In this document: positions 30,434-38,451 of the stretch, in pieces
How the letters are laid out: every line of letters begins with the position of its first letter
Numbering within the stretch: the stretch's first letter is position 1
Assembly (NCBI GenBank): GCA_002314885.1
Contig: DCHT01000017.1
Span: 1-38,451 of the forward strand
Reading direction: 5' to 3'
DNA: 38,451 nucleotides
Source: Bacteroidales bacterium UBA1745
GTDB lineage: Bacteria > Bacteroidota > Bacteroidia > Bacteroidales > UBA932
The notes under the pieces: model-generated
The model's database searches: none
What the model saw: only the letters and a program-made list of their open reading frames with translations
Told to the model about the DNA's origin: nothing
Program-made: the position numbers and the translations under genes

Positions 30434-33400
30434 ATGAGAAAGATTTCAATCCTTTTCACGGCAGCTCTTGCAGCAATTGCTGTCGTATCCTGTGACAAGA
30501 AGGCCAATAAGCCTGAAACCGCTCCGGCAAACTTCACTGAGGTCGAGATTTATGCGGAAGTTGTCACTCCAGACACCAAGACCACCATCACTCCAGGCGA
30601 AGACGTCTTCACCTGCTCTTGGGAAGAAGGCGATGTGATTACTTTCGACTATACCGCTCCAGACGGCACTACCGGAAACGTCCAGGCAACCTATTCATCC
30701 GGCCGTTTCACCGCAAGTCTCCCTGAGGCAACTGGTGCTTGGAAGTATTCAAATATCTTTGCGCACAGCACTGACAACATACTCTACCTCGGTGGTAGCC
30801 GTGTTCAGACAGGCGATGCCATTATGAGCCGCTATGACGGACTGTTCGTTGCTTCTGCAGATGAACCTTCATATACATCAGCCGCTGCCGGTTGTGACGA
30901 GTCTGGTAACCCAATCGTTTTCCAGATGACTCGCCCAACTGCTGTGCTCTATTATCATCTTACCAGCGAGAATACCTCTGCCGTGAAGTATGCTATCCTT
31001 TCCACTGAGGAAGGTGTAATAGCATCCGAATCCGTAACCATCGAAAACGATGAACTCGTTCTGGCAGAAGGCAAGAGTCTTAATTCCATCCTTCTGACCC
31101 CTAGCGAGGTCAATGCCGCTGATGCAACACTCTGGTTCAACGTCATTCCTTGTTCTTACAGCAACCTGAAGCTCACCCTCGTGGATGTGGACGGCAAGGT
31201 CGCAACCCTTACCAAGAAGTCTGCAGGCTCCTACGCTGCCGGCAAGCTCTACAAGGCTAGCAAGTCTATCGAATGGGCTGCTCCAGTGGTTCCGGAAGGA
31301 CTCACTGAGAACTTTTCTTCAAGTAAGGCTACTTCAAATCAATATGACTGCAGCACATATCTCACTACAGCGGCTAACCGCTCAGATTTTGACTATGTCT
31401 GGAGCTGCGATAAGGGCTCTGTATTCAAAAATGGAATCAAACTTGGCTCAAGCAGTGCTACAGGATATGTAAGCAATACTTCCATTCTCTCCAATGTGAA
31501 TGCTGATGTAGAATTCACGGTTTACGTATATGCAGCTGCTTGGAATACGGATATCAACACATTGGACGTAACATACAACGGAGAGAAAAAGAGTGCAACT
31601 CCGGCAAACCCGGCAATCACTTCTACCTCGGATGTTTACAGTCCAGCAGACTTTGTATTTGCAAACTCATTCACATTCACGAAGGTCGCAGGTGTTGACG
31701 AACTCAAGATCGCTTCAAGTGCAAAACGAATCATCATCGACAAGGTAATTGTTGCATACACCCAGACAGAGAAAGAGGCTCAGACCCTTTCATTCCCTCA
31801 GGCAGCTTACAGTGCCAGGATGGGCGAAAGCTTCACCGCTCCTGTTCTCTCCGGTGCACAGACTGCTGTTACTTACTCTTCAAGCAACACCGCCGCTGCA
31901 ACTGTTGACGCATCAACTGGCGCAATCACTTTGGTCGCTCCTGGCACCACCACTATCACTGCAACTGCCGCAGAAACTGCTGCATATCGCGCTGGTTCTG
32001 CGTCATACACACTTACAGTTGTAGCGGGCGTAGTCAGTCTGCCATATTCTGAAGCATTCTCAACAGGCCTTGGAAACTGTACAATTGAGAATGTGACCCT
32101 GCCTTCAGCTCTTTCCTATGTTTGGAAGCTCGATTCAACTAACAAGTGTATGAAGGCTTCTGCTTATGTCAGCTCGACGAACTATGAGGCCAACAGCCAG
32201 ATCGTCACCCCAACACTTGACCTCACATCTGTTTCCGGTGCAGTTCTCACTTTTGACGTTGCTTCGAGGTATGGCGACAAGACCAAGTATGGTGAGGTGT
32301 TCTATGTGAACGTGTATGATGGAACAAATTGGACAAAGCATAGTGTGTCTAATTTCTCAGATGGTACTTCTTGGACCTTCCTGTCCAATAGCATCGACCT
32401 TACTTCATACTGCGGCAAGCAGATCAAGATTGCACTTGTGTACAACTCAGTAGGTCAGACCTCTGCCCCTACCCTCGAAGTCAAGAACCTCAGTGTAATG
32501 TCCGGCAGCACCGAGCTTACCGCTGAGGACCAGACAATTGCGTATGGATCAACCTCCAAGTCGATTATCTACACCACTAACTCTACTGGCGCAGTAACTT
32601 ACAGCAGCTCCAATACGAAGGTGGTTACTGTTGCCAGCGACGGTAAGATTACCACGACTGGCGTAGGTGAGGCAACTGTTACCGTGAAGGTTGCTGCAAC
32701 TGACACAAATCCAGCTGCATCCGCAACTTGTAAGATCACCGTCACCAAGGGCTACAACCCTGCAAGCTTCGCTGTTTACAATGTGCACATCTATGAGAGT
32801 GGCCAGTTCCAGGCTGACTGTGCACTCGGCGTTACCGGCGAGTCATTCACCGGTCAGACCCTCGCAGGCGCAAGCAACTATCGTTCGGACTGTGAGTTCT
32901 TCACCGTTGCAACTGATGGTACCGTCTCAGGCTTCAAGAGCATAGGTTCCGCACAGACCGAGACCGGCACCATCACCGCTGACCTTGCTGAGACTGAGCT
33001 GTATGAGGCTAGGACCGTATCTTACATAGTTACCATCCACTACTTCAAGTTTGACCTCGGCATCGATCCTAAGACTGTTGCATTCCACGCCCCAGGTGGC
33101 ACCGCTGATGTCAGCCTCGCTTGGACTAACTTCCACGCCAATAACAGGGTGGAGCCTACTGTCACCTACAGCTCAACCGTTCCTTCCGGTCTTACCTGCA
33201 CGTTCAGCGACAACTACGAGACTATGACGATCACCTGTCCTGAACTCGACGGTTCCGAGTGGAGCACCACCGTGACTGTAACTGTAACCGGCCGCGACAT
33301 CGTTATGGGCACCACCAGAGGCACTGCTTCCGCTACCTTCACGCTTAGTCAGGATAACAAGAGCAACCGCGTGCTGAAGACTTATACGATGGAGTTTGTT

Positions 33401-33838
33401 CCAGACAATATGGAAAGTACTAATTCTTACCAAAACAATTGGACTGCTACCAGTGGTACATTCAGCCTGAATATGACCAACTGGAATAATTATAGCAACG
33501 CTTGGAACTTTGTAAAAGCTGGAAGCAAGAATTATGCTTTAGTTGGTGCGATTACGACGGCCTCTCCTATTGCGGAAGATATTGAGAGGGTGATAGTTTC
33601 AATCGCAGGTATTACTTCTTCTAACGTGAACTCTATCAAACTTTACGTTGCTTCTGATGAAAGTTTTACAACAAATGTTCAGACGATAAGTGTAGATGTT
33701 CCTTCCCAATCAGGTGATGTGACATTTAATATTCCAAATCCAGCTTTGAATAGTTATTATAAGTTGGAATTTGATTGCAAGAAGTCGTCAAATGGAGTTG
33801 TCTGGGTTTCCAAGGTAATCTTCACTAACGAGGAATAA
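30434..33838 (+). CDS. Large surface lipoprotein with fimbrillin-like N-terminus and Ig-like domains
   Basis: 1134 residues with an SPII signal (MRKISILFTAALAAIAVVSC). Residues about 35-285 resemble a fimbrillin-type N-terminal domain (TKTTITPGEDVFTCSWEEGD, then I-T-F-D-Y). About 449-535 is a BIG2 Ig-like domain (VTYSSSNTAAATVD), about 535-690 a choice-of-anchor J/jelly-roll domain (SLPYSEAFSTGLGNC, VLTFDVASRYGD), about 699-772 a second BIG2 domain, and about 985-1134 a final beta-sandwich. No catalytic motif is recognised; a carbohydrate-binding or adhesin role fits. Stretches at about 31.3-31.7 kb and after 33.4 kb are clearly more AT-rich than the rest, which suggests modular exchange. The small-peptide gene precedes it by 12 nt. 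Confidence 0.82.
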   Translation: MRKISILFTAALAAIAVVSCDKKANKPETAPANFTEVEIYAEVVTPDTKTTITPGEDVFTCSWEEGDVITFDYTAPDGTTGNVQATYSSGRFTASLPEATGAWKYSNIFAHSTDNILYLGGSRVQTGDAIMSRYDGLFVASADEPSYTSAAAGCDESGNPIVFQMTRPTAVLYYHLTSENTSAVKYAILSTEEGVIASESVTIENDELVLAEGKSLNSILLTPSEVNAADATLWFNVIPCSYSNLKLTLVDVDGKVATLTKKSAGSYAAGKLYKASKSIEWAAPVVPEGLTENFSSSKATSNQYDCSTYLTTAANRSDFDYVWSCDKGSVFKNGIKLGSSSATGYVSNTSILSNVNADVEFTVYVYAAAWNTDINTLDVTYNGEKKSATPANPAITSTSDVYSPADFVFANSFTFTKVAGVDELKIASSAKRIIIDKVIVAYTQTEKEAQTLSFPQAAYSARMGESFTAPVLSGAQTAVTYSSSNTAAATVDASTGAITLVAPGTTTITATAAETAAYRAGSASYTLTVVAGVVSLPYSEAFSTGLGNCTIENVTLPSALSYVWKLDSTNKCMKASAYVSSTNYEANSQIVTPTLDLTSVSGAVLTFDVASRYGDKTKYGEVFYVNVYDGTNWTKHSVSNFSDGTSWTFLSNSIDLTSYCGKQIKIALVYNSVGQTSAPTLEVKNLSVMSGSTELTAEDQTIAYGSTSKSIIYTTNSTGAVTYSSSNTKVVTVASDGKITTTGVGEATVTVKVAATDTNPAASATCKITVTKGYNPASFAVYNVHIYESGQFQADCALGVTGESFTGQTLAGASNYRSDCEFFTVATDGTVSGFKSIGSAQTETGTITADLAETELYEARTVSYIVTIHYFKFDLGIDPKTVAFHAPGGTADVSLAWTNFHANNRVEPTVTYSSTVPSGLTCTFSDNYETMTITCPELDGSEWSTTVTVTVTGRDIVMGTTRGTASATFTLSQDNKSNRVLKTYTMEFVPDNMESTNSYQNNWTATSGTFSLNMTNWNNYSNAWNFVKAGSKNYALVGAITTASPIAEDIERVIVSIAGITSSNVNSIKLYVASDESFTTNVQTISVDVPSQSGDVTFNIPNPALNSYYKLEFDCKKSSNGVVWVSKVIFTNEE

Positions 33839-33859
33839 CCCGTCCGCTTCGAGAAAAAA

Positions 33860-33892
33860 TGGCGCAGAACTAGTGGCACTAGTTCTGCGCCA
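33860..33892 (+). repeat. REP-like 33-bp palindrome, copy 13 (most symmetric; isolated)
   Basis: Left arm TGGCGCAGAAC, core TAGTGGCACTA, right arm GTTCTGCGCCA. CTAG occurs on both sides, so except for the centre base the unit is a perfect palindrome, extended by AAAAAA to the left and TTTT to the right. It lies 21 nt after the surface lipoprotein stop, so does not contribute a C-terminus. It is 7.3 kb away from the nearest other copy. Confidence 0.95.
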
Positions 33893-33899
33893 TTTTTCG

Positions 33900-33907
33900 T
33901 ATCTTTG
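33900..33907 (+). promoter_or_regulatory. -7 box of the TauE/SafE gene, next to repeat copy 13
   Basis: TATCTTTG, identical to the nudC -7 box, starts 7 nt after the repeat and ends 4 nt before the ATG at 33912. The -33 position lies inside the repeat and has no TTTG. Confidence 0.58.
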
Positions 33908-33911
33908 CGTT

Positions 33912-34643
33912 ATGGACTGGCAGACGGCTTTGAGCATATTCGCGCTGTGTATCGGGGCGAGTTTCGTATTCAGGATGACGGGTTTCGGATTCGGGATCTT
34001 CATTATGACGGTGCTGCCGTATCTGATGCCATCCTATGGCGAGGCGACGGCCCTGAGCGGACTGCTGGCGTTGTCGATGTCGGTTGCCGTGAGCATACGG
34101 ATGCGCAAATTCGTCAGCTGGAAGCGGCTGTGGCCTATGCTGCTCACCTTTGCGGTGACTTCAGCACTATGTATCTGCCTGCTCAAGCGTATGGACGATG
34201 TGCTGCTGCGACGCATCCTGGGAGTGATGCTCATTCTGGTGGCCATCTACTTCGCATTCTTCAGTACCCGCATTCGCCTGAGGCAGAATATGCCAACTCA
34301 GGTCGGGGCTGGTGCCATAAGCGGCCTGATGGGCGGATTCTTCGGGATGCAGGGACCGCCGGCGGTGCTTTACTTCGTGACTTCTGAGCCCGACAAGGAC
34401 CATTATCTCGCAATGATTCAGGTCTATCTCTGTCTGGGCAACGTCATAATGACTCTGGTTCGCGCCAAGAACGGATTCGTGACCCGCACCGTCGGCCTCG
34501 ACTACCTATATGGCATAGTCGGCGTCGCGATCGGCGGCAGCCTCGGACGTCTGGCCTTCAACCATCTGCCGAACCGCATATTCAAATACGTCGTATATGG
34601 ATATATAGGTATAAGTGGACTGATTATTCTAATTACTGCATAA
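33912..34643 (+). CDS. Sulfite exporter TauE/SafE-family membrane protein
   Basis: 243 residues from the ATG at 33912. An extension in frame to a GTG in the repeat (33873) is rejected because a -7 box lies between. Seven or eight membrane segments in two homologous halves, the second containing GAISGLMGGFFGMQGPP, the TauE/SafE hallmark. Family members transport sulfite, sulfoacetate or other organosulfur anions; the substrate is unknown. The stop is immediately followed by the ATG of the next gene, so the two are translationally linked. Confidence 0.87.
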   Translation: MDWQTALSIFALCIGASFVFRMTGFGFGIFIMTVLPYLMPSYGEATALSGLLALSMSVAVSIRMRKFVSWKRLWPMLLTFAVTSALCICLLKRMDDVLLRRILGVMLILVAIYFAFFSTRIRLRQNMPTQVGAGAISGLMGGFFGMQGPPAVLYFVTSEPDKDHYLAMIQVYLCLGNVIMTLVRAKNGFVTRTVGLDYLYGIVGVAIGGSLGRLAFNHLPNRIFKYVVYGYIGISGLIILITA

Positions 34644-36752
34644 ATGAAGAAACTTTCAATCATTCTTGCGGCACTGGCAGCAGTGGCCTGCAACAATAAC
34701 CTTCCTGTGGACGAAGAACTGCAGGCCTACAGATGGTCCGTACAGTTCGAAGCATCTGACGAACCTGGCAAGGTCATCAATGCCGACATCGACGACTTTG
34801 CTTTCGAGAAGCTCGGAAGGGGAGAATTCAAGTACACCAACGAAGACGCCACCGTCGTCATCAGATGGAAGGGCGTGCGCAATGGAATGGAAGTCACTCC
34901 GACCGTCACCAATACCAAGGAAGGCTGCTTCGTCAGGTCGATCATAGGTCCGCTCGTTCCTATTGACAAGAAGATTGAAGACTATAACATCCTGATACCT
35001 AACGGTTTCGGTGAAATATTTACTCAGACCCCAAAGGCCGAACCCGAGTTCACCAAGGCCAATTACACAAAGGCGATGTTCTGGAAGGACAAAGGCAAAT
35101 ACTTCGAAATATGCGATGCCTCCAGCGTGCCGTCCACCCCTTGCAGGAAGATGACTATGCAGTGGCTCGCCTTTGCGGGGGCTCAGGATGGACTCTACAT
35201 CGCCACCCACGATCCGGACTTCACATTCAAGCAGTACAACGTCCGCTACTATCCTGGCGAAGACCTCTGCAGATTCGGCCTCAGGTCCTTCCACATCCTC
35301 TTTACCGGGGAAAGCTGGACCTATCCGACCGCTTCTTTCATCGCATATAAAGGCGACTGGCACAAGGCAGCGGACATCTATCGCGAGTGGTTCAATTCGG
35401 TGAAGAAGACTCCCGCTGCTCCGACTTGGCTCAAAAAGTCCACAGGTTGGCTCCTGGCCATACTCAAGCAGCAGAATGACGAAATCATCTGGCCATACGG
35501 CGACCTTTCCGGCACTCTGGCGGATGTGGCTGAGGCGCGCGGACTCGACATTGTAGGCCTCTATGGCTGGACCGTGGGAGGCCACGATCGCTTCTATCCG
35601 GAATACGATATCTGCGACAAGATGGGAGGCGAAGAGAATCTGCGCAAGTCCCTCAAGGAGATACGCGACCGCGGAATGCGTTCAGTCATATATGTGAACG
35701 GGCAGCTTCTGGACCAGAACGGCACAAAGTATTGGGCTGACACAGGACGCTTTGTCACGACCACCAAGGCAGACGGCAGCCTCGCATACGAGACCTGGCA
35801 CAAATACTATGACGCTCCTGCACGTACCCACGGCCTGGTATGCCACAGTTGCGATGTATGGCGTCAGCGTATGCTCCGTCTCGCAATGATGGCTGAGGAC
35901 CTCGGGGCCGACGGCATCATCTTCGACCAGCTCGGCAACAGGGTGCCTATGTTCTGCTACAATCCGAACCACGGCCACGCAGTCCCTGCAATCGTCTATG
36001 AGCAGGACCGTCAGTCCAACCTCGAATATGTTCAGACCGAGATGACGAAGATCAACCCTGAGTTCATCGTGATGACAGAGGGTACTGACGACGCCGAAAT
36101 GACTGCTATAGATATGTTCCACGGCTGTACCTACGGGGTCTATGACCCGAATCCTGCTGAGACTGCAAGCCTTGTGGACAAGGACCTGCTGCCTTGTCAC
36201 GCCTTCCCTCAAATGCTGAAATACACCCTCCCTCAGATAGAATGCACGGTGCGCCATCCTAGTCCTGTCAGCAGCCGCAACCTGCTCAATTACGGCACCA
36301 TCTTCGGCTTCAAGCACGAGATTGAAACCAGGTATGCCGCTGACCGCAGATATCTGCTCGAGGACCATATCCCGGTGGTGGAAGATTATGGCAACGTCAC
36401 GACCAAGCCTGACCTCAATCTCGTGATCAACGAGGATCCGGTGGCTATGCGAATCTACTCGAAGCAGGTGCTCGGTCTCCGCGTGAAGTACAGCGAGGCG
36501 CTCCTGGAAGGCACTTTCAAGGACAATGTCGGCATTGCTCTCGAGTCTGACGGACCTGTCCTTGCCAAAGTATTCGAGGCAAAGGACAAGTCATACAGTG
36601 CTGTAGTGCTCTGGAACACATCTGCGGATGCTCCAGCCTCTTATTCTCTGACCCTCAACGGCCGCAAGCCAAGCTTTGTCGACACACCAGAAGGAGGGCC
36701 TGAGACTTCTATGATTCAGCCTCAGGCCCTCCTGGTCGCTATTTTCAAATAG
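34644..36752 (+). CDS. Lipoprotein, DUF6259-type glycosidase-like TIM barrel
   Basis: 702 residues with an SPII signal (MKKLSIILAALAAVAC). After an N-terminal beta-sandwich (to about residue 250) a TIM-barrel follows: TWLKKSTGWLLAILKQQND, YGWTVGGHDRFYPEYD, RSVIYVNGQLLD, and GADGIIFDQLG with Asp428 at the end of a strand, the usual place of a glycoside hydrolase nucleophile or acid. The C-terminus is a beta domain. Layout fits the family annotated DUF6259, and action on polysaccharides is likely. A 13-bp perfect inverted repeat overlaps the last 20 codons, and the convergent trpB2 ends 4 nt downstream. Confidence 0.82.
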   Translation: MKKLSIILAALAAVACNNNLPVDEELQAYRWSVQFEASDEPGKVINADIDDFAFEKLGRGEFKYTNEDATVVIRWKGVRNGMEVTPTVTNTKEGCFVRSIIGPLVPIDKKIEDYNILIPNGFGEIFTQTPKAEPEFTKANYTKAMFWKDKGKYFEICDASSVPSTPCRKMTMQWLAFAGAQDGLYIATHDPDFTFKQYNVRYYPGEDLCRFGLRSFHILFTGESWTYPTASFIAYKGDWHKAADIYREWFNSVKKTPAAPTWLKKSTGWLLAILKQQNDEIIWPYGDLSGTLADVAEARGLDIVGLYGWTVGGHDRFYPEYDICDKMGGEENLRKSLKEIRDRGMRSVIYVNGQLLDQNGTKYWADTGRFVTTTKADGSLAYETWHKYYDAPARTHGLVCHSCDVWRQRMLRLAMMAEDLGADGIIFDQLGNRVPMFCYNPNHGHAVPAIVYEQDRQSNLEYVQTEMTKINPEFIVMTEGTDDAEMTAIDMFHGCTYGVYDPNPAETASLVDKDLLPCHAFPQMLKYTLPQIECTVRHPSPVSSRNLLNYGTIFGFKHEIETRYAADRRYLLEDHIPVVEDYGNVTTKPDLNLVINEDPVAMRIYSKQVLGLRVKYSEALLEGTFKDNVGIALESDGPVLAKVFEAKDKSYSAVVLWNTSADAPASYSLTLNGRKPSFVDTPEGGPETSMIQPQALLVAIFK
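36692..36733 (+). repeat. Perfect 13-bp inverted repeat at the 3' end of the DUF6259 gene
   Basis: AGGAGGGCCTGAG (36692-36704) and CTCAGGCCCTCCT (36721-36733) pair perfectly with a 16-nt loop. It lies inside the coding region, about 19 nt before the stop. There is no T-run right after it, though TATTTTC occurs 5 nt downstream. It may act as a 3'-end stability or Rho-independent-like element for one or both converging transcripts. Confidence 0.75.
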
Positions 36753-36756
36753 ACTT

Positions 36757-38130
<1,374 letters not shown>

Positions 38131-38179
38131 AGCTTTTAAAAAATTAAGTTGTTTATATGAATTTGTTGTGTTTTGTTTC

Positions 38180-38223
38180 AAAAAAAAAGAATGGAGCTTA
38201 GTCGTATCCCGGCTGAGCTCCAT
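38180..38223 (-). terminator. Attenuator terminator in the trpB2 leader
   Basis: On the minus strand ATGGAGCT (38223-38216) pairs with AGCTCCAT (38198-38191), with two additional pairs inside after a mismatch, and is followed by TC and nine T. It precedes the trpB2 ATG by about 50 nt, so stopping here would prevent expression. Confidence 0.82.
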
Positions 38224-38314
38224 CTGTATCTTCTTATACATACGGCTTTGAAACCTCTTACGACTACTTAAGTTGTAACAGGCGCCACCACCAATATGCG
38301 TTGAATGTCATCAT
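38191..38314 (-). promoter_or_regulatory. Trp-responsive transcription attenuator of trpB2
   Basis: Elements in order on the minus strand: the leader peptide (38314-38264) with TGG TGG TGG at 38293-38285; an imperfect pause hairpin, CCTGTTAC (38282-38275) with GTAAGAGG (38261-38254); the segment TAGTCGTA (38266-38259), which starts with the leader stop codon; and TACGACTA (38206-38199) in the loop and 3' side of the terminator. The last two are perfect complements, forming the antiterminator. When ribosomes stall on the Trp codons, TAGTCGTA is free to pair and disrupt the terminator. When translation reaches the stop it is covered and the terminator forms. This is the classical trp mechanism; the wiring is inferred from sequence. 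Confidence 0.85.
38264..38314 (-). CDS. trpL: trp leader peptide with three consecutive Trp codons
   Basis: Sixteen codons from ATG at 38314 (or 15 from 38311): MMTFNAYWWWRLLQLK, then TAG. The run of three TGG codons is extremely unlikely to arise by chance in a leader and is the hallmark of tryptophan-sensing leader peptides. The leader stop codon is the first triplet of the antiterminator segment. A -7 box ends 8 nt upstream of the first ATG. Confidence 0.83.
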   Translation of the reverse strand: MMTFNAYWWWRLLQLK

Positions 38315-38322
38315 TTCGTTTA

Positions 38323-38354
38323 CAAAGTTTGCGAATTGAAACGGTAAATGCAAG
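38323..38354 (-). promoter_or_regulatory. Candidate promoter of the trp leader/trpB2 transcript
   Basis: On the minus strand CTTG (plus CAAG, 38351-38354) and AAACTTTG (plus CAAAGTTT, 38323-38330) are 20 nt apart, each with one mismatch to the Bacteroidota consensus. The position just upstream of the leader peptide fits. Confidence 0.5.
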
Positions 38355-38410
38355 TCCTTTGAGAAAAATTTTTTACATTCGTGCTGATTATATATAGATA
38401 TATAAAAAAT

Positions 38411-38451
38411 ATGGCAGAGATATCCAGGAGATTGTTTTTGAAGGAAGGCAT
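38411..38451 (+). CDS. Start of a Tat-exported protein (runs off window)
   Basis: The last 41 bases begin with ATG and encode MAEISRRLFLKEG. S-R-R-x-F-L-K is a textbook twin-arginine motif, so a folded exported enzyme is expected to follow. It diverges from the trpB2 leader. A possible -7-like TACATTCG at 38374-38381 is present. The family cannot be told. Confidence 0.6.
   Translation, partial: MAEISRRLFLKEG

Noticed and set aside
33873..33911. In-frame extension of tauE to a GTG inside repeat copy 13
   Set aside because: A consensus -7 box (33900-33907) lies between this GTG and the ATG at 33912, and the added residues are repeat-derived and unlike the family.
34656..35585. 309-codon open frame on the minus strand
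   Set aside because: Opposite the DUF6259 gene; no signal peptide, motif or promoter.
38131..38241. Extension of trpB2 to an in-frame ATG at 38241
   Set aside because: The extension covers the attenuator hairpin and T-run and has no similarity to the TrpB2 N-terminus; the ATG at 38130 fits the family.

Overview
The window looks like chromosome of a member of the Bacteroidales (Bacteroidota). The evidence is a set of Bacteroidota-type promoters (-33 TTTG, -7 TAnnTTTG), very few Shine-Dalgarno sequences, SPII lipoproteins with polysaccharide-degrading domains, fimbrillin/Ig-like surface proteins, a malic enzyme-phosphotransacetylase fusion, GreA, rubrerythrin and DUF6175/DUF6259-type proteins. 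An uncultured gut or rumen lineage is a guess. I saw no rRNA, tRNA or CRISPR array.

Region 1 (1-6.3 kb): a partial cutC diverges from a large lipoprotein that fuses a GH29 alpha-L-fucosidase to two transglutaminase-like domains. Then come a NudC-type NAD(H) pyrophosphatase coupled to a tiny six-cysteine FTR-like protein, greA, a DUF2795 protein and folE. Region 2 (6.3-13.7 kb): a secreted SH3-like protein diverges from an apparent operon of five exported proteins (two related small proteins, a DUF6175 protein and two unknowns), followed by a FlaA1/CapD-type membrane nucleotide-sugar dehydratase.

Region 3 (13.7-26.6 kb, with one outlier at 33.9 kb) is the unusual part. Thirteen copies of a 33-bp near-palindrome (left arm TGGYGCAGWAS, core TAGTGSCACTA, right arm STWCTGCRCCA) sit at gene ends. 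In ten copies the stop codon of the upstream gene is the TAG inside the repeat, always in the same frame, so unrelated proteins (serine hydrolase, YbaK deacylase, GNAT, tyrosine phosphatase, peroxiredoxin, AlkD, HAD phosphatase, xanthine permease and others) all end in (L/M/V)-(A/V)-Q-(K/N). In the middle lies a gene for a REP-associated tyrosine transposase (RAYT, HUH/Y1 family). It is flanked by copies and itself ends in one. I interpret this as a Bacteroidota REP/RAYT system in which the repeat also acts as the translation stop and perhaps as transcription terminator of its host genes.

Region 4 (26.6-38.4 kb): maeB (malic enzyme plus Pta-like domain), a Tat-exported purple-acid-phosphatase-like enzyme, a 46-residue peptide gene, a large Ig-like surface lipoprotein, a TauE/SafE permease abutting a DUF6259 glycosidase-like lipoprotein, and a TrpB2-type tryptophan synthase beta chain on the minus strand. 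The trpB2 leader contains a 15-16 residue peptide with three consecutive Trp codons, an intrinsic terminator and a competing antiterminator pairing, which together form a classical transcription attenuator. The window closes with the start of another Tat-exported protein.

Several genes (nudC, greA, the peroxiredoxin, tauE, the trp leader) have a -7 box only 4-8 nt before the ATG, which suggests leaderless or nearly leaderless mRNAs.
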